DNA from: Pseudomonadota bacterium
Lineage (GTDB): Bacteria > Pseudomonadota > Gammaproteobacteria > Pseudomonadales > Pseudohongiellaceae
Assembly (NCBI GenBank): GCA_027623555.1
Contig: JAQBSZ010000004.1
Coordinates: 1-64,000, forward strand
DNA length: 64,000 nt
Direction of reading: 5' to 3'
The first letter of the stretch is position 1, and each line of letters starts with the position of its first letter. Of this stretch, positions 61,393 to 64,000 are shown in pieces. The notes below the pieces were generated by a model, which made no database searches, had not been told where the DNA came from, and saw nothing but the letters and a program-made list of their open reading frames with translations. The translations under genes and the position numbers were made by a program.

Positions 61393-62964
61393 ATGAAAAT
61401 CTTGATGATCTATCCCCAGATCGATGCTCCCCTGGGCACCAATCACGGCATTGCCTCACTGGCAGGCGTCTTGCACGCCAATGGCCATAAACTCGATCTG
61501 ATGCACGTTTCGGAGAAATACCGGCCGGTACCCAGCAGCGCAGAAATCATCCAGTATATTCGTGATACCAAGCCCGGAGTGGTGGGATTTTCGGTGATGT
61601 CGCAGCAATATGACTGGGTCGTGGAGCAAAGCAAGGCTATCCGCGCCGTCATGCCTGAACTGGTACAAACCATTGGTGGCGTGCATTGCACGATGGTTCC
61701 CGATGAGGTCCACAAATCCAAACTATTTGACTATGTCTGTGTCGGAGAAGGAGATTGGGCGCTTTTAGAACTCATGGACTCGCTGGCAAAAGACGAACGC
61801 CCGCATACGCTTGCCAATTTCAGATCCTGGATGGGCTCGGTGCCTGTGTCGAATCCGGTCGCGCCCTTCCCTGACCTGAACAAATTGCCTCCGCTTGACT
61901 ATGACGTGTTCGACATGAAAGCAGTCATGAAAGAAACCCGGGGCTGGATGGGAATCCTCACTTCCAGAGGTTGCCCCTATAAGTGTACCTATTGCTTCAA
62001 CATCGAGATTGTCGATCAATACATCTCAGACGGTGCGGCGAAGAACGTAAAAGACTTCCTCCGTCACTTTCCGGTAGATGTAATGATGGAAGACCTGAAG
62101 AAACTGGTGCGTGAAAATCCCGAGATCAATACTTTCATCTTTGATGACGATTTATTCACGCTCAATACCGCCTACGTTATTGAATTTTGTGAGGCGTATA
62201 AGAAACACAAGGTAAATATCCCCTTTGTTGTCAATGGCCATGTTAATTGTTTCGACGAGCCCGCGGCAAAGGCACTACAGGAAGCGGGTTGTATCATAGT
62301 CAAGTTTGGCCTGGAAAGCGGGTCAGCCCGGGTACGCCGCGAAGTGCTCAAGCGTTACATGAAGAACGAGCAGATCGAACATTCCTTCGCCTCGGCACAT
62401 GTCTATGATCTACACAGCTCTGCATTCATCATGTTTGGTCTTCCGTATGAGAACCGTGAGGAAATCATGGAGACGATCCGGCTCTGCGCTAAGGTGAAGA
62501 TGGGCCGCTTTCGCTGGGCCTTGTTCTTCCCCTTCAAGGGTACCGCCGGATATGAAATCGCCAAACCGTTAATCGATGAGTCAAAGATGGCAGGCAAAGG
62601 CAATTACTTCGATGGGTCCTGCCTGAATTTTGGTGAAGAGCACGACCTGTTTCTCGACAAATTGGCCAAGCTCTGCAACTGGTATGTGAATGCAGAAACC
62701 GATTGGGAATGTGCGCCGATTTATCGCGGCCTGGTTGAAAAGGTCGAAGCCATGGATAAGGAAACCTGGCTCCGTGAATATGAGGACCTGGTGGCCTATG
62801 ACCGTGATTTATCTGAGCAGCTCATGGCGGAAGACAAGATTCACTATACGATTCGTTATTCCAATGTAATGGGAGTCCGCTCAGACTATATCAAGCACGA
62901 GAGAGCACAATTGGCGGCGGGTGAGAAAACAGAGGCAGTCGCCTATACCCTCGACCAGAGTTAG
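61393..62964 (+). CDS. B12-binding domain radical SAM protein
   Basis: A 523-residue enzyme. Residues 1-150 resemble a cobalamin-binding domain (ILMIYPQID, LGTNHGIASLAGVLHANGH, VGFSVMSQQYDW, VGEGDWALLELM), without the canonical DxHxxG. The radical SAM motif CPYKCTYC (CxxxCxxC, near residue 196-203) is followed by IFDDDLFTLN and IVKFGLESGSARVRREVLKR, common in this class. They perform radical methylations, ring rearrangements or hydrocarbon-forming steps in lipid or hopanoid pathways. The next gene makes LPS core, so a lipid or envelope substrate is possible but not shown. AGAAGAATAGG precedes the ATG. Confidence 0.9.
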   Translation: MKILMIYPQIDAPLGTNHGIASLAGVLHANGHKLDLMHVSEKYRPVPSSAEIIQYIRDTKPGVVGFSVMSQQYDWVVEQSKAIRAVMPELVQTIGGVHCTMVPDEVHKSKLFDYVCVGEGDWALLELMDSLAKDERPHTLANFRSWMGSVPVSNPVAPFPDLNKLPPLDYDVFDMKAVMKETRGWMGILTSRGCPYKCTYCFNIEIVDQYISDGAAKNVKDFLRHFPVDVMMEDLKKLVRENPEINTFIFDDDLFTLNTAYVIEFCEAYKKHKVNIPFVVNGHVNCFDEPAAKALQEAGCIIVKFGLESGSARVRREVLKRYMKNEQIEHSFASAHVYDLHSSAFIMFGLPYENREEIMETIRLCAKVKMGRFRWALFFPFKGTAGYEIAKPLIDESKMAGKGNYFDGSCLNFGEEHDLFLDKLAKLCNWYVNAETDWECAPIYRGLVEKVEAMDKETWLREYEDLVAYDRDLSEQLMAEDKIHYTIRYSNVMGVRSDYIKHERAQLAAGEKTEAVAYTLDQS

Positions 62965-62988
62965 CCTCCCACTGGCTGATTTTCCGCT

Positions 62989-64000
62989 ATGCTCCCAGCC
63001 CTCCAATCAGTCGACAGCCTGGTAGTCAGGTGCCCCAACTGGGTTGGAGACATCGTGATGGCGACACCAGTCTTCGAATGTTTACGCGCCAACTTCCCCG
63101 CAGCGACAATTACCGCACTCATCAGGCCCTACGCCAGAGGCATACTCGAAGATGCGCCCTGGTTTGATCACATCGTGGATTGTGGAGATAAAAAGTGGCA
63201 GGGCTTGAAGGCGATACGCAACGAGTTCTCTCGTTTGCAGCCACAATTCGGTTTGCTGCTTACCAATACCACCCATTCCTGGCTCACCTTCAGGTTCGCT
63301 GGTGTTGCCAAAACCTACGGATACCGAAGAAACCTGCGTAAAGCGTTTCTTACCGGTGGGCCCGATCCGGTCAGGGAAGGTAACAAGATAAAGCCGCTGC
63401 CGATGCAGGAATACTACCTGGAGCTATGCCGTTACCTGGGCCTGGAATTACCAGAGAAGCCGAAGGCAACCCTGTATATCTCCAATGAACTGGCCAGGAA
63501 GGGAACGGCGCAGCTGGAATCCTATGGCATTGCATCCGATGACCGGGTTATCGGGCTGAATCCCGGCGCCAGTTTCGGCTCATCGAAATGCTGGCCGACC
63601 CAAAATTTCGCGCGGCTCGCCGAACAGCTACAGGCGAATTTTCGCTGCAAGCTGCTATTGCTGGTTGGCCCGGGAGAAGAAGCGATCGCGGCCAGCATCG
63701 TCAGTCAGAGCAAAGCCGCTATAATCAATACCGCCGCTGACAAGATTGATCTTGCCGAACTCAAACCGTTAATCCAGCGCTGTGATCTATTGATTACCAA
63801 TGATACCGGGCCGCGCCATTATGCCGTGGCATTCGATGTTCCCCACATCGTGCTCATGGGCCCAACCAATGCGATTTACACAGCGAGCAATCTACAGCAA
63901 TCAACCGTACTGCAACGGAACCTGCCCTGTGTCCCCTGCCATAAAAAAACCTGTCCACTGGGACACCATGCCTGCATGAGGGAAATTACACCACGCATGG
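62989..64000 (+). CDS. waaF: lipopolysaccharide heptosyltransferase (partial, runs off the window)
   Basis: An open frame of 337 codons that continues past the window end. It starts MLPALQSVDSLVVRCPNWVGDIVMATP; family landmarks are VRCPNWVGDIVMATPVFECL at the start, IGLNPGASFGSSKCWP (near residue 185), LLVGPGEEAIAA, the donor-binding LITNDTGPRHYAVAFDVPHIVLMG (near 265-288) and the late cysteine cluster LPCVPCHKKTCPLGHHACM. This is the glycosyltransferase family 9 enzyme that adds heptose II to the LPS inner core at the inner membrane. The gap to the radical SAM gene is 24 bases, so they may share an operon. The lipid step needs the core intact, consistent with a Gram-negative. Confidence 0.93.
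   Translation, partial: MLPALQSVDSLVVRCPNWVGDIVMATPVFECLRANFPAATITALIRPYARGILEDAPWFDHIVDCGDKKWQGLKAIRNEFSRLQPQFGLLLTNTTHSWLTFRFAGVAKTYGYRRNLRKAFLTGGPDPVREGNKIKPLPMQEYYLELCRYLGLELPEKPKATLYISNELARKGTAQLESYGIASDDRVIGLNPGASFGSSKCWPTQNFARLAEQLQANFRCKLLLLVGPGEEAIAASIVSQSKAAIINTAADKIDLAELKPLIQRCDLLITNDTGPRHYAVAFDVPHIVLMGPTNAIYTASNLQQSTVLQRNLPCVPCHKKTCPLGHHACMREITPRM

Noticed and set aside
1..64000. CRISPR array
   Set aside because: No regularly spaced identical repeats of 25-40 bases were seen and no cas genes were found.
1..64000. tRNA or rRNA genes
   Set aside because: No stretch with conserved tRNA T-loop sequence and acceptor pairing or rRNA-like sequence was recognised.

Overview
The window looks like a piece of chromosome from an aerobic, heterotrophic gammaproteobacterium. 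It carries a cold-shock protein beside a small lysine-rich companion, an ATP-dependent PEP carboxykinase, a heptosyltransferase of the WaaF type (Gram-negative LPS core), a TonB-dependent receptor, many signal-peptide proteins, and several quinoproteins with c-type cytochromes. No rRNA, tRNA, prophage or CRISPR array was seen. The lineage below class level cannot be decided from the sequence alone; the gene set would suit an oligotrophic marine or soil group.

Layout. 1-4902: a YVTN beta-propeller protein and a DUF1761 membrane protein (minus), then an operon of an exported M20-type amidohydrolase, a small exported protein and an ECH1-like dienoyl-CoA isomerase. 5037-7053 is a mobile scrap-heap: a decayed IS110 transposase, long hairpins, a lysine-rich small gene, cspA, an attC-like integron recombination site and a GNAT acetyltransferase gene with two in-frame stops. 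7110-16311: membrane protein, secreted propeller, DUF1295 reductase-like protein, tannase-like esterase, an Xre regulator with a four-helix membrane partner, a PccB-type carboxyltransferase preceded by two copies of an inverted repeat, and an exported alpha/beta hydrolase. 16835-23606 (minus): DUF3500 protein, PQQ-type sugar dehydrogenase, carboxylesterase, a one-helix membrane protein and a class II histone-deacetylase-like hydrolase, then a diheme cytochrome c. 23782-32690: quinone oxidoreductase, an interrupted PHB-depolymerase-like esterase, a lipoprotein, a circularly permuted D-amino-acid-oxidase-like protein, a peroxiredoxin, and a cytochrome/copper-monooxygenase-like protein. 32699-41578: NosR-like flavoprotein, PQQ alcohol dehydrogenase with its cytochrome, an M23 peptidase, two Na+/Ca2+ exchanger copies (one dead) and a cyclase-family protein. 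41970-52197: TonB receptor, P1 peptidase, macro domain protein, and an operon with two PQQ dehydrogenases, an esterase and a cupin. 52515-64000: PckA, a lone molybdenum hydroxylase large subunit, a Tat-exported thiamine-diphosphate enzyme with a cytochrome c, a beta-CASP nuclease-like protein, a B12-binding radical SAM protein and the start of waaF.

The common theme is periplasmic oxidation: four PQQ-type dehydrogenases, four c-type cytochrome proteins, an exported FAD oxidase-like protein and an exported thiamine enzyme could feed electrons to the respiratory chain, while secreted esterases and hydrolases supply substrates. The most unusual items are the permuted FAD oxidase (26796-27920), the exported thiamine enzyme plus cytochrome pair (57221-59658), the attC-like site (6507-6606), and a dispersed GGGGACAC/GGGGTCAG repeat family that supplies the stop codons of several genes. 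Three otherwise well-kept genes carry isolated nonsense codons (GNAT, esterase, exchanger).
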